Counted from the first letter of the stretch, positions 43,208 to 54,280 are shown. The stretch: 64,000 bases of DNA from DAOUTW01 sp964523575 (GCA_964523575.1 CAZGAV010000004.1:1-64000), one strand, 5' to 3'. Program-made: numbers and translations. Notes: generated by a model not told the origin, from the sequence alone.

Positions 43208-43951
43208 TCAGGCTTTGACCATTTCGGCCATATAAATAAGCAAACCGGGAATGAGAATCCCGGCGGTCTCGGTCCGTAGAATACGCGAGCCAAGACTGAT
43301 TTTGATAATCCCCCGCTCCCCGGCGGCTTCCAGTTCCGAAGATGACAGGCCCGATTCCGGCCCGACGATGATAGTGAAAGTCGATTTTGATTTGAGTTCT
43401 ATACTTTCGAAAATATTATCGGATCGGTCGCCGGGATGAAATAAGGCTGTTTCGGCCGCCTCACTGCCGGCGATAAATTCTTTGAATGATATCGGTTCGG
43501 CAATTTCGGGAATTCGAGACCGCCCCGATTGCTTGACAGCCGCCTCGACGACGCGCCCCCAGCGTTTCATTTTTGCCGAAACGGCTGATTTTTCCCCTAA
43601 TTTGATCTTGCCCTTTTCGGTCAAGAGCGGAACGAAGCGACTGATGCCGGCTTCCGTGCCTTTTTCGAGGACGGTATCGAATTTGGAAGCCGTCGAAAGA
43701 CCGATAGCCAAAGTCAGCGAAAGACTCGGTTCGCCGCCGTTTTTGATCGTCCTGATTATTCGGCAGTCCGCCTTGCGGCCGTCGATAGAGGCGATTTCGC
43801 AAATATGACCCGTCCCCCGGCCGTCGATCAACTGCACCATCTCACCCCGGCCGAGGCGCATGACCTTTATCATATGATGAGCCTCGGCGCCGGTCAAAGC
43901 AATCATGCTTTCACTAGCATCTTCAGGCTTATATATGAAAGTCGGTATCAT
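43208..43951 (-). CDS. rsmE: 16S rRNA m3U1498 methyltransferase
   Basis: A 247-residue SPOUT methyltransferase. The N-terminal PUA-like domain (HMIKVMRLGRGEMVQLIDG) and the C-terminal knot motif (TIIVGPESGLSSSELEAA, SLGSRILRTETAGI) are typical. ATG at 43951 overlaps the prmA stop by one base; longer in-frame starts lie inside prmA. It is commonly found beside prmA. Confidence 0.94.
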   Translation of the reverse strand: MIPTFIYKPEDASESMIALTGAEAHHMIKVMRLGRGEMVQLIDGRGTGHICEIASIDGRKADCRIIRTIKNGGEPSLSLTLAIGLSTASKFDTVLEKGTEAGISRFVPLLTEKGKIKLGEKSAVSAKMKRWGRVVEAAVKQSGRSRIPEIAEPISFKEFIAGSEAAETALFHPGDRSDNIFESIELKSKSTFTIIVGPESGLSSSELEAAGERGIIKISLGSRILRTETAGILIPGLLIYMAEMVKA

Positions 43952-44829
43952 TACGACTGCACCGAATAGGTGACCCATTCATTTTCGGTCCGTATCTCGA
44001 ACGAATTCAAACCGTGTGCTTTCAACGCTTCTTCTACCTCAGGCCGGTCGCGGTCCAGCAATCCGGCCAGAATAATCCGGCCGCCGCTATTCAGATGCTC
44101 TTTCAAGCGCCCGATGATGGGGACAATCACCGCTTTTATAATATTGACGACGATCAAATCGAAATGTTTATCCGATGGGATATCGTCAATAGTGCCGATT
44201 TCGGCGCGACAAATATCGGCCACCTCATTGATATTGACATTTTCGAGGCAATTTTCCACCGCCAGGGGATCGGTATCGTATCCGGCGATCTCAACCGCGC
44301 CGCGACGGGCGGCATAGATGCCCAATATCCCCGACCCGCAACCCAGATCCAGCATGCTCTTTCCGGTCAGTTCAGTTTTCGCCAGTTCCATCAGGCAGCC
44401 GCGCGTCGATTCATGCCGCCCGGTGCCGAAAGCCATCTTGGGTTCGATCAAAATTTCGACCCGGCCGGGAAAAGATTCCTCATTCCACGGCGGTTTGATG
44501 ACAATGGAATCGCCGACAGCGACCGGCACCACCGATGTTTTGTAGGCCTCGATCCAGTCCAGATCCTTGATCTTTTTTTGGCGAAATTCAATTGCGGTCC
44601 GGGTCGGATTTATGTCGGTAAGATATTTTTTCAGACCGTCCAGATAAGCCTCGAGATCGACCGTATCGGCGACATAAAATTTGATGGTCGTGTGGGAATC
44701 CTCGTCCTCGTCCTCAAGAAGCAATCCCCCGCAGATATTTTCGATGATATAATTGGCCACCGGGTCCACCTCGTCGAAGGGGACAGTAAGCGCTATTTCA
44801 TGATAGTACGAAGCATCATTCTCCGCCAT
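43951..44829 (-). CDS. prmA: Ribosomal protein L11 methyltransferase
   Basis: A 292-residue SAM-dependent enzyme that trimethylates L11. The N-terminal substrate-recognition domain (about 1-95) is followed by the linker and the Rossmann domain with MAFGTGRHESTRGCL, LDLGCGSGILGIYAARRGA and VVNIIKAVI (NPPY-like position). It lies 8 bases after dnaJ. Confidence 0.95.
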   Translation of the reverse strand: MAENDASYYHEIALTVPFDEVDPVANYIIENICGGLLLEDEDEDSHTTIKFYVADTVDLEAYLDGLKKYLTDINPTRTAIEFRQKKIKDLDWIEAYKTSVVPVAVGDSIVIKPPWNEESFPGRVEILIEPKMAFGTGRHESTRGCLMELAKTELTGKSMLDLGCGSGILGIYAARRGAVEIAGYDTDPLAVENCLENVNINEVADICRAEIGTIDDIPSDKHFDLIVVNIIKAVIVPIIGRLKEHLNSGGRIILAGLLDRDRPEVEEALKAHGLNSFEIRTENEWVTYSVQS

Positions 44830-44837
44830 AACGCATC

Positions 44838-45995
44838 CTATAGCCCGAGGGTTTTGCGCAGTTTCGATAAAAATGATTTCGACGATTTAGGCGGAACAAA
44901 AGTCTCAGACTGGCCCAATTGCTTCAGCAGTTTCTCATCCGAACTCGATAATTTCGTCGGCGTCCAGACCTGCACCTGCACCAGTTGATCGCCCTTGCCG
45001 GACCGTCTCAAGTGGGGTATCCCCCGCCCTTTGAGCCTAAACACCTTGCCGGTCTGCGTTCCCGACGGTATGTCAAGATTGTCAACCCCGCCCAGCACCG
45101 GAATCTCAATCGTTCCTCCCAGAGCCGCGGTGACAAATGAAATCGGCATCAGGCAGACGATATCGCTGTCCTGCCGGGAGAAGATATCATGGTCTTTTTC
45201 ATCGATGACAACCAGCAAATCCCCCGCCGGCCCGCCCTGGCGTCCGATGTCCCCTTTGCCTCGAATCGGGATATAATTACCGGAGGCCACGCCGGCCGGT
45301 ATATCGACGCTGACTGTCGTCTGATTTCTGACCCGACCCTCGCCTCGACATACCGAACAGGGCGTCCCGATGATCTTCCCGTCGCCGTGACAGACATTGC
45401 AAGTGGTGACGTTGACCATCTGACCGAAAATCGACCGGGTTACCCGCCGCACCTGGCCGGCTCCCTTGCATTGCGGGCAAACTTGCTTTTGACTCCCCGG
45501 GGCGTTCCCCTGCCCGGAACATTCAGGGCAGGTATCGAGGCGCTTGACGCGCAGTTTTTTGGTGACGCCCGAGGCGATCTCTTCCAGCGTCAGGGCTATC
45601 CGGACCTGAAGGTCGCGCCCGCGATTGACCGCCTGTTCCCCGCGCCGTCCGCCGCCGAATATATCTTCAAATCCGAAGCCACCGCCGAAATCACGCATGA
45701 AGGCTCGCAGGGCATCGGAGAGATCGAATCCCTCGAACCCAAAACCGCCGCCGGGGAATCCGCTTCCCTGGCCCATCCCGGCGTGACCGAACTGGTCATA
45801 ACGCCGCCGCTTGGAATCGTCCTTGAGGACTTCGTAGGCCTCAGTCGCTTCCTTGAATTTCGTTTCCGCTTCGGTGCTACCCGGATTGCGATCCGGATGG
45901 TATTTCATCGCCAGCTGGCGATAGGCCTTTTTTATATCCTCGATTCCGGCCGAACGATCCACGCCCAGAACTTCGTAGTAGTCTCGTTTTTCCAT
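44838..45995 (-). CDS. dnaJ: Chaperone DnaJ
   Basis: A 385-residue Hsp40. J domain with HPD at 33-35, a Gly/Phe-rich linker (about 75-115), four zinc CxxCxGxG repeats (CPECSGQG, CPQCKGAG, CNVCHGDG, CSVCRGEG) and the two C-terminal peptide-binding barrels. The ATG at 45995 is chosen over an in-frame GTG two codons earlier. It follows dnaK by 18 bases in the heat-shock operon. Confidence 0.97.
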   Translation of the reverse strand: MEKRDYYEVLGVDRSAGIEDIKKAYRQLAMKYHPDRNPGSTEAETKFKEATEAYEVLKDDSKRRRYDQFGHAGMGQGSGFPGGGFGFEGFDLSDALRAFMRDFGGGFGFEDIFGGGRRGEQAVNRGRDLQVRIALTLEEIASGVTKKLRVKRLDTCPECSGQGNAPGSQKQVCPQCKGAGQVRRVTRSIFGQMVNVTTCNVCHGDGKIIGTPCSVCRGEGRVRNQTTVSVDIPAGVASGNYIPIRGKGDIGRQGGPAGDLLVVIDEKDHDIFSRQDSDIVCLMPISFVTAALGGTIEIPVLGGVDNLDIPSGTQTGKVFRLKGRGIPHLRRSGKGDQLVQVQVWTPTKLSSSDEKLLKQLGQSETFVPPKSSKSFLSKLRKTLGL

Positions 45996-46013
45996 CAACA
46001 CCCGTTTCCGTGG

Positions 46014-47960
<1,947 letters not shown>

Positions 47961-47988
47961 TATTCTCACTCCTCATCTATGAGAAAAC

Positions 47989-48657
47989 TCACTTGTTTTC
48001 CTTTTTGTTGTCCGATGATCCGCGGCTGACCACCACTCGGGCATGCCGCAGAACCTTGTCGTCGATTTTGTATCCCTTTTGGATTTCCTGGCAGACGATG
48101 CCTTCGCCATACTCATCCGAATCGACCTGCATCATCGCCTCGTGCAGGGCCGGATCGAAAGGTTTTCCGATCGACTCGATGACGGTGACCTGTTCCTTTT
48201 GCAGAAGCTCGGTGAGTTGGTTATAAATCAACTCGACCCCTTTGCGATAGGCGTCGCCGTCGTCCTCGCCGTTTTCATGATTCATGGCCCGTTCGAAATT
48301 ATCGATAATTTCCACCAGAGAACGCAGTAACCGCATATTGGCGGTCCTGACGATTTCGCCGAATTCCCGGGCCGTTCTTTTTCTGTAATTGTCGAATTCG
48401 GCCGCCAGCCTCAGGTATCGATCCGATTCCGATGCGGCCGCTTCCTCATCTTCCGCCGATGATGGCTCAGCCTCCGGTTGATTCAGAAGTCCGTCTTCGA
48501 CCTCGATTTTTCCGTCCTCGTCCAGCTCCGTTTCCCGCCCTTCGAACGGTTCGGCGCGGTCGTCATCGTTGATTTCTATCCGGATTCCTCGATCCGGTTT
48601 ATCATCATGGCCGACATTGTCGGAGGCGTCGGAATTATTTTCTTTTTTATGTGACAT
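47989..48657 (-). CDS. grpE: Nucleotide exchange factor GrpE
   Basis: A 222-residue co-chaperone that releases ADP from DnaK. A long acidic N-terminal region (about 1-80, rich in Asp/Glu) precedes the coiled coil (RYLRLAAEFDNYRKRTAREF) and the beta-wing domain with EAMMQVDSDEYGEG and KGYKIDDKVLRHARVVVS. It lies between hrcA (24-base gap) and dnaK. Confidence 0.96.
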   Translation of the reverse strand: MSHKKENNSDASDNVGHDDKPDRGIRIEINDDDRAEPFEGRETELDEDGKIEVEDGLLNQPEAEPSSAEDEEAAASESDRYLRLAAEFDNYRKRTAREFGEIVRTANMRLLRSLVEIIDNFERAMNHENGEDDGDAYRKGVELIYNQLTELLQKEQVTVIESIGKPFDPALHEAMMQVDSDEYGEGIVCQEIQKGYKIDDKVLRHARVVVSRGSSDNKKENK

Positions 48658-48681
48658 GTAAAAAATGCTCCCTGATTGGCG

Positions 48682-49716
48682 CTAATCACCTTTAAGAACC
48701 TTGCTCAACTGGCGCGCCGCATACTTCACCAGCGACACCAGCTTGGCGTACGGCATCCGGGTCGGGCCGATGATGCCGATGGTCCCGGTAGTGCCGCCGG
48801 CGTTGTAGGTCGCCGACACGACCGAGCAGGATTGAATTTCCCGGGCTTTGTTTTCCGCGCCGATGGTGATGACGATGCCGCTGTTGGCATCGCCCGGATG
48901 CTCAAATAGTTCGATCAGGCCCGATTTTTGATGAATGATTTTCATCAGACTCTGCAGTTTTTCGCGGTCGGCGAACTCCGGCTGAAAAATTATATTCTGT
49001 GTCCCCTCGATATGCATCTTGTGCGTACTGAGACTTCTCCAGACATTCGAATCGCTGTCGAGGAACAGACGCAGAAGGCGCGGATTCCCGCCCGATTCGG
49101 CCAGCCGCTCCTGAATCGTCTTGCGGATATGACCCAGCGACAAGCCGGCCAGCTTTTCATTGAGAACCTGAGACATCTCTTCCAGTTCAAAATAACTGAT
49201 GGAGGCATCAACTTCGACCAGGATCGTCCGCGCCAGTCCCGAACGGAAGGCCATCACTACCAGCACCTTCCCCTCCGACATTTCGATCAATTCGATACGG
49301 GACAGAACGGAATCGTCGAGCTGGGGAGTTATGGTGATACTCAGGTGCTCCGAAAGATCGGCCAGCACCCGCGAAGTCTGCTCCAGAATCGTGTCGACTC
49401 CACTACCGGCGGCCCGTAAACCGTTTTTGATGAAAGCTCTCTCGGCCTCGGTCAACGGCTCCTGCCGCAGAAGGGTATCGACAAATAGACGATAACCGGC
49501 ATCGGTCGGGATGCGGCCGGCCGAGGTATGCGGTTGCTGAACCAGCCCCATCTCCTCCAGATCCTGCATGGTGTTGCGGATCGTGGCCGGAGAAATGCCC
49601 AGCCGATATTTATTGGCAATGGCGCGCGAACCGACCGGGTCCGCCGATTTCACATAATGCGAAATCAGGCAGGCCAGAATCTTCTTCTCGCGCTCGGTCA
49701 AATTTTCAAAGGCCAT
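48682..49716 (-). CDS. hrcA: Heat-inducible transcription repressor HrcA
   Basis: A 344-residue repressor that binds CIRCE and is kept active by GroEL. The N-terminal winged helix (KILACLISHYVKSADPVGSR, GISPATIRNTMQDLEEMG) and C-terminal GAF-like domain (GTIGIIGPTRMPYAKLVSLV) are complete. First gene of the operon, with a CIRCE element 37 bases upstream of the ATG at 49716. A TTG four codons earlier is an alternative. Confidence 0.96.
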   Translation of the reverse strand: MAFENLTEREKKILACLISHYVKSADPVGSRAIANKYRLGISPATIRNTMQDLEEMGLVQQPHTSAGRIPTDAGYRLFVDTLLRQEPLTEAERAFIKNGLRAAGSGVDTILEQTSRVLADLSEHLSITITPQLDDSVLSRIELIEMSEGKVLVVMAFRSGLARTILVEVDASISYFELEEMSQVLNEKLAGLSLGHIRKTIQERLAESGGNPRLLRLFLDSDSNVWRSLSTHKMHIEGTQNIIFQPEFADREKLQSLMKIIHQKSGLIELFEHPGDANSGIVITIGAENKAREIQSCSVVSATYNAGGTTGTIGIIGPTRMPYAKLVSLVKYAARQLSKVLKGD

Positions 49717-49753
49717 CTTAATTTCCAATCGTTCAATAAGATAGGCGCAATTT

Positions 49754-49780
49754 TTGGCACTCTTGGCCTATGAGTGACAA
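49754..49780. promoter_or_regulatory. CIRCE operator
   Basis: TTGGCACTC-N9-GAGTGACAA closely matches the CIRCE consensus TTAGCACTC-N9-GAGTGCTAA (seven of nine or better in each arm, exact 9-base spacer). It lies 37 bases upstream of hrcA. HrcA is expected to repress its own operon, including grpE, dnaK, dnaJ and possibly prmA, rsmE and the prepilin peptidase. Confidence 0.9.
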
Positions 49781-49866
49781 AAAAACGGCAAAAAACCGTG
49801 TTTGTCAACCATTATTTAACAGATGATGATGAAAACAGTTCCCGCGGCGCCGCCCCCGCGATTCGG

Positions 49867-50187
49867 TCAGGGTTTGGAGACCTTCTTGGGGGGCGGATTA
49901 GGGGTTGCCTTTTGCCGGGATGTCTTAGCCGGCGCTTTTTCCGACCGGTCGTCAATACCGTTGTTGTTGCGGTCAATGAAATTGTCGTAGTTCTTTTTAT
50001 TCGAATGATCCTTGTCGGCCTGAGAATTCTGCGTATCGGACGGCTGGTCGATTTTCTTCTTTTCTACTTCAACCGTCTTCTTGTCCGGCGACGGTTCGTC
50101 TTTCTTCGACTTGTCGATCGCCGCCGCCGGAAGACTCAAAACAACCAGCAGTTCCAAAACGAATAATATTTTAATCAACAATTTCAT
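49867..50187 (-). CDS. Small exported charged protein with a calcium-loop-like motif
   Basis: A 106-residue protein with a clear signal peptide (MKLLIKILFVLELLVVLSLP, cut near AAA-ID), followed by a Lys/Asp-rich low-complexity region. A DRNNNGIDDRSE motif, of the DxNxNGxDD kind found in calcium-binding thrombospondin type 3 or EF-hand-like loops, comes near residues 75-83. The tail is Lys/Pro-rich. GAGGAA lies before the ATG at 50187; the longer open frame has no start signal. Family unknown. Confidence 0.7.
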   Translation of the reverse strand: MKLLIKILFVLELLVVLSLPAAAIDKSKKDEPSPDKKTVEVEKKKIDQPSDTQNSQADKDHSNKKNYDNFIDRNNNGIDDRSEKAPAKTSRQKATPNPPPKKVSKP

Positions 50188-50205
50188 GGCTTCCTCAGCA
50201 ATATA

Positions 50206-50227
50206 GCCCGGCGACTTGGCGCCGGGC
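50206..50227. promoter_or_regulatory. Intergenic hairpin between two envelope genes
   Basis: GCCCGGCG and CGCCGGGC pair perfectly around ACTTGG in the 67-base gap between the DUF4384-type gene and the small exported protein. No T-tract follows on the minus strand, so it is more likely an attenuator or messenger-processing structure than a full terminator. Confidence 0.4.
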
Positions 50228-50254
50228 AAATAAAAATTTAACGGCGCCTACCTT

Positions 50255-51667
50255 TTACTTTTTGCCTCCACCGCCGGACTTTCGACTGCTCGAAGAAGAT
50301 TTCGAGGACGAGGATGAACGGCTCGACGAGGAGGATCGGCCGGAGGAAGAACTCCGGCCGACCGAGGAGGATTTGTTGCCGCCCGATGAACGGGAGACAT
50401 TGCCGCTCTTGCGGGTTGAGGATGAGCTTTTGGAACCCGATGAACTTTTCGAAGAGCCGGTACTCTTATAGGTGCCGCTCGGTGATTTCCGCGTGTCGCC
50501 GCTTTTGTAATCGCCGCCCGATTTCTTGGTTTCGCCACCGCTCTTGCGGGTATCGGGCGTGGAACGCTTGACAGTCCCTTCGGTTTTGCGGCTGGCACCG
50601 TCAGTTTGCTTGGTGCCCGTTTTCGGACGATTCCAGGTGTCTTCGATCCGCCGGGCTTTGGTTCCGGTCGGCTTCTGAATCGTGGAACGGCCGTCTTTGG
50701 TAATCGTGGTCTGTTTACGGGTCCGGTAATCGCCCGGATTGCCCTTGGAATTCAGGGTTCGGTCGGCTACCACCTTGTGGTCAGAAAGCACATAGCTGGA
50801 CCGGGCATATTTCTTGGCCTGAACCCGAACGTCCTTGAATCGGCTGACGGCCGTTCGTGAGGTCTTTATACGACTGCGATCCAGATGGATAGTATGGTCG
50901 TGGACGAACTCGATATGGTTCTCCCAGCAATAACCGTAGCGGTCGTAAATCGTCACCCAATGCCAGCCGACGATCACCCGGGGAATCCACATCGGCGCGA
51001 TACCGAAATATATACCGTCGATGTAAATCTCGGCGCCGAAAGGATAGTCGATATAGACCATCGAGTAATACGGGGTGTTATACCAGGGACGCGGAACATA
51101 GACCGGCTTATAGTAATAATGCGGCGTTTTGACATAAACCGAAGCGTGGTCAAAGGCGCGCGCATCATTATTCCACCGACCGGTGAAGTAGCGGTTGTTG
51201 ATATAGTCGAGGAAATCCTCGGGGCTGTCATAATAATCGGCGCTCAACGGACAGCCGTTGTACCAGTCGGGAATATCCATCTGGTCGAGCGAGGCTATGG
51301 CCTGAATATGTTCAATACCCTCGGGGCCGGTGACAATCAGGTCGTAGTCGTCATTGTCGGCGGGAATGGCGTACACCTCGCCGCCGGAGACGAAACCATT
51401 GTCCCAGGAATCAGCCGGATAAAGCAGGTTGATATCGCCGCGAGTATCGAGGCTGTAGATGGCGACGAAACAATCCCGGCTGGCCCGGAAAAGAATGGTG
51501 ATACCATCCCCTTCATAGTAGATGCCGTCGTCGTTATCGACCCAGACATTCACGTTCAGCGAGCCCTGCACGGCCGCGTCGGAACGAAACTCCTTGTCTT
51601 CAGCCCGCGCGCCGATGGTCGGGACGACCATCAAGGCGATCAGTATGGCGAGAAAAATCTTCTTCAT
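50255..51667 (-). CDS. Exported DUF4384/PEGA-like protein with Ser/Lys/Arg-rich tail
   Basis: A 470-residue protein. A signal peptide (about 1-20, ending TIGARA) is followed by a DUF4384-type domain (about 30-130; VNVWVDNDDGIYYEGDGI, FVAIYSLDTRGDINLLYPAD). A Tyr/Pro-rich segment and a PEGA-like domain (about 205-265; PFGAEIYIDGIYFGIAPMW, VGWHWVTIYDRYG) come next. The last 150 residues are low-complexity, basic and Ser-rich (runs such as SSSSSRSSSSSKSSSSSRKS). AGGAAA precedes the ATG at 51667. The tail could bind acidic polymers or the cell wall; function unknown. Confidence 0.82.
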   Translation of the reverse strand: MKKIFLAILIALMVVPTIGARAEDKEFRSDAAVQGSLNVNVWVDNDDGIYYEGDGITILFRASRDCFVAIYSLDTRGDINLLYPADSWDNGFVSGGEVYAIPADNDDYDLIVTGPEGIEHIQAIASLDQMDIPDWYNGCPLSADYYDSPEDFLDYINNRYFTGRWNNDARAFDHASVYVKTPHYYYKPVYVPRPWYNTPYYSMVYIDYPFGAEIYIDGIYFGIAPMWIPRVIVGWHWVTIYDRYGYCWENHIEFVHDHTIHLDRSRIKTSRTAVSRFKDVRVQAKKYARSSYVLSDHKVVADRTLNSKGNPGDYRTRKQTTITKDGRSTIQKPTGTKARRIEDTWNRPKTGTKQTDGASRKTEGTVKRSTPDTRKSGGETKKSGGDYKSGDTRKSPSGTYKSTGSSKSSSGSKSSSSTRKSGNVSRSSGGNKSSSVGRSSSSGRSSSSSRSSSSSKSSSSSRKSGGGGKK

Positions 51668-51733
51668 TTTGGTTTCCTGCCTTTCCAGGAATATCCTTGG
51701 CATTCCCCGTTTAGGGTTGACAAAGAACTCTAT

Positions 51734-52570
51734 TTATTCTCCCCCCCGCGGATGACGCAGGTAGTCGGGAGCTTTTTCCACTATCGGTTTCAATTCCAGG
51801 TTACCCGGAGCGACTTGATAAGCCCAATCGAAGATGACATGGTCGGTGCTGATACCGGTCACCCGGATTTTGGCGAAATGGTTGTCGTCGGTCCAGATGA
51901 TATAAGTATGATACAGAATCACCTCCAGCCAGCCGTTGGCCGACCAGCCGTACTCGGGCGAATAACCGATCTCGTCGAAGTTGTCGGTGTAGCCCATATC
52001 CTGTATGTCGGTGTCGATATTTCCGACGTTGAAATAGAAGACGCCGTCACCCGAGAAGTATTCCAGATAAAAGTCGGCGGCGGTGTTGAGGTAATTGACA
52101 TTGACGGCTGCAGCCAGGTTCCATCCGGCATACGACGGCAAAGTCTCATAGTCGAAAACCACCGCGCCCGTCCCCTGAGGCCGGGGCGTATCGAACACAT
52201 TTTCATACGAGAGGTCCGAAAGATTGCCGTCGATATCCAGCGAAGACACGGCGTAGTAGTAGGTATAGCCGTTGGTCAGGCCGTCATCGACAAAATACTC
52301 ATTGGTCGTCCGACCGATTTCGATATATCCGGTGTCGGGGTCAAAATCGGAACGATAAACGACATAAGTCTCAAAATCATTGCTGACGTCGTCGATCGGC
52401 AACCAGTAAAGCAACACTTCCTCGTTACCGGTGACCGAATAAACTCCCTGAGGTACCGGCGGCGGCACGTCTTCGTAAACGTAAACGATTTTTTCGTCGT
52501 TATTCTGATCACAGCCGACCATCATCAGGGCGGCCGCGGCTATCAGGACTGTCAGAAACATCGTTTTCAT
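51734..52570 (-). CDS. Fibronectin-III-like lipoprotein
   Basis: A 278-residue lipoprotein: signal MKTMFLTVLIAAAALMM with lipobox MVGC. One fibronectin type III-like domain follows (about 40-125; PQGVYSVTGNEEVLLYWLP, ETYVVYRSD, YTYYYAVSSLD). A beta-rich C-terminal domain (about 140-265) contains WNLAAAVNVNYLNTAADFYL and GWSANGWLEVILYHTYIIWT. GGAGG stands before the ATG at 52570. It is upstream of the DUF4384 gene on the same strand with a 66-base gap. Function unknown; probably surface-exposed. Confidence 0.82.
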   Translation of the reverse strand: MKTMFLTVLIAAAALMMVGCDQNNDEKIVYVYEDVPPPVPQGVYSVTGNEEVLLYWLPIDDVSNDFETYVVYRSDFDPDTGYIEIGRTTNEYFVDDGLTNGYTYYYAVSSLDIDGNLSDLSYENVFDTPRPQGTGAVVFDYETLPSYAGWNLAAAVNVNYLNTAADFYLEYFSGDGVFYFNVGNIDTDIQDMGYTDNFDEIGYSPEYGWSANGWLEVILYHTYIIWTDDNHFAKIRVTGISTDHVIFDWAYQVAPGNLELKPIVEKAPDYLRHPRGGE

Positions 52571-53002
52571 ACTTGCCTCCATTCGTCTTCGCCGAGATTG
52601 ATTGCAAAGGGTATGCCAACTATTTTTCTCTGCCCATAATCCTCTTATTGGCAATTAGTTACAGATTATTATCGGTATCTCAACGACCTCTGTCAATCTA
52701 TAAAATGCACACTTTTTGTGCGCCCTCGTCCGGGGGTGCACTATATTGTTATCGACCCCGGCCGGAATCTATTCGGTCACCGACCAAACCCCGCCCAAAC
52801 GATGCCTTTGCGCCGCGAAAATATCCATGATTCCGCCCGGTATTTTAATTCACCGATAATCGGCCCCATCAAAATAAATTGATCACAATCTCGCGTCCGA
52901 ATATATTTTCACGCCTTCCCCTTCACTCCAAAAGGCCCAAAAAGGGCTTGATTTGAACGTAAATTCTGATGTATAATAGAAGTTTCAATGTAAGGACGGA
53001 TT
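52571..53002. other. 432-base divergent intergenic region
   Basis: No gene is seen between the lipoprotein gene (minus) and purD (plus). It holds the two divergent promoters. The purD-side promoter is described separately; an AAGGCCC/GGGCTT short stem lies at about 52932-52949 just upstream of it. Nothing else is recognised. Confidence 0.6.
52948..52977 (+). promoter_or_regulatory. Sigma-70-type promoter of purD-purE
   Basis: TTGATT at 52948-52953 and a perfect TATAAT at 52972-52977 are separated by 18 bases and lie 25 bases upstream of the purD ATG. The purD ribosome site AAGGA follows. The short leader leaves no room for a purine riboswitch. Confidence 0.6.
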
Positions 53003-54280
53003 ATGAAAATATTAGTCGTCGGCTCGGGGGGACGCGAGCACGCCTTGGTATGGAAACTGAAAGCGTCGCCTCTGGTCAAAAAAATATATGTTGCGCCCGG
53101 TAATTCCGGCATTTCCCTCATGGCCGACTGTGTCGATATCAAGGTCAATGACCTCGAGGCGTTGGCCGATTTCGCCACTGAAAAGAACATCGACCTCACC
53201 GTCGTCGGCCCGGAATTACCCCTTACCCACGGTATCGTCGATCTCTTTGTGGAAAAGGGCTTGCGGATTTTCGGTCCGACCAAAAAAGCCTCCGAGATCG
53301 AGGGCTCCAAGGCATTCGCCAAGGAATTCATGCGTAAAAACCATATTCCCACCGCCAGTTTCAGGATCTTTGAAGAGAAAGACGAAGCCCTTGATTTCGT
53401 CCGCACCGCGGCCTACCCGGTGTTCATCAAAGCCTCGGGTCTGGCGGCCGGTAAAGGAGCCGTCCGTGCCGACAACGCCGAGGAAGGCCGAAAAGTAGTC
53501 GAACAGATCATGGGCGAAAAAATCTTCGGGACGGCCGGTAACCGGATTGTCATCGAGGACTGCCTGACCGGCCGCGAAGTGACCGTCATGGCCTTCACCG
53601 ACGGCAAGACGATTTACCCGATGCTCTCCTCTCAGGACCACAAACAGATTTATGACGGCGACCAGGGACCTAATACCGGCGGCATGGGCGCCTATTGCCC
53701 GACCCTCATCGTCGATGAACACATGATGCAGACGATCAAGGAACAAATCCTGGAGCCGACGGTTTATGGATTGGAAAAAGAAGGGCGCATATATAAAGGA
53801 ATTTTGTACGCCGGATTGATGATTACCGATCACGGCCCCAAGGTCATCGAATTCAACTGCCGTTTCGGCGACCCTGAAACCCAGGCCGTCCTGCCGCTTT
53901 TGAAAACGGACCTGGCCGATATTTTTATCGCCATCATCGACGGCAATCTGAATCTGGTGGAAATGGAATGGAAAGAAGGCGCGGCGGTGTGTGTCGTCAT
54001 GGCCGCCGGCGGTTATCCCCAGAAGACGGAAACCGGCCGCAAAATAACCGGTATCCGGACCTATCGGGAAAACCATGCTTATCTTTTCCATGCCGGCACC
54101 AGAAAAGAAAAAGACGAATGGTTCACGGCTGGAGGCCGCGTTTTGGGCGTGACGGCCGTCAGCCGGGATCTCAAATCGGCCCTCAAGGCGGCCTACAGCA
54201 CGGTCGAAAAAATACGCTTTGACGGCGCCCAATATCGACGCGATATAGCCAATCAGGCTGTCAGGCAGGTAACGCCATGA
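53003..54280 (+). CDS. purD: Phosphoribosylamine-glycine ligase
   Basis: A 425-residue ATP-grasp enzyme of purine synthesis joining phosphoribosylamine and glycine. Seen are VVGSGGREHALVWKL at the start, PVFIKASGLAAGKGAV (ATP-binding lysine), DHKQIYDGDQGPNTGGMGAY and EFNCRFGDPETQAVLPLL. AAGGA lies before the ATG. It overlaps purE by four bases (ATGA). Confidence 0.97.
   Translation: MKILVVGSGGREHALVWKLKASPLVKKIYVAPGNSGISLMADCVDIKVNDLEALADFATEKNIDLTVVGPELPLTHGIVDLFVEKGLRIFGPTKKASEIEGSKAFAKEFMRKNHIPTASFRIFEEKDEALDFVRTAAYPVFIKASGLAAGKGAVRADNAEEGRKVVEQIMGEKIFGTAGNRIVIEDCLTGREVTVMAFTDGKTIYPMLSSQDHKQIYDGDQGPNTGGMGAYCPTLIVDEHMMQTIKEQILEPTVYGLEKEGRIYKGILYAGLMITDHGPKVIEFNCRFGDPETQAVLPLLKTDLADIFIAIIDGNLNLVEMEWKEGAAVCVVMAAGGYPQKTETGRKITGIRTYRENHAYLFHAGTRKEKDEWFTAGGRVLGVTAVSRDLKSALKAAYSTVEKIRFDGAQYRRDIANQAVRQVTP

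Noticed and set aside
50262..50571. Acidic and Arg-rich frames on the plus strand at the end of the DUF4384 gene
   Set aside because: They are simply the reverse complement of the Ser/Lys/Arg repeats in the real gene.
50885..52639. A 584-codon open frame on the plus strand
   Set aside because: It spans two minus-strand genes that both have signal peptides and ribosome sites, crosses their intergenic gap, has no ribosome site, and its translation shows no domain. It is the mirror of the GC-rich codon pattern.
53216..54232. A 338-codon open frame opposite purD
   Set aside because: purD is full length with all ATP-grasp motifs; the antisense frame is a codon-bias shadow.
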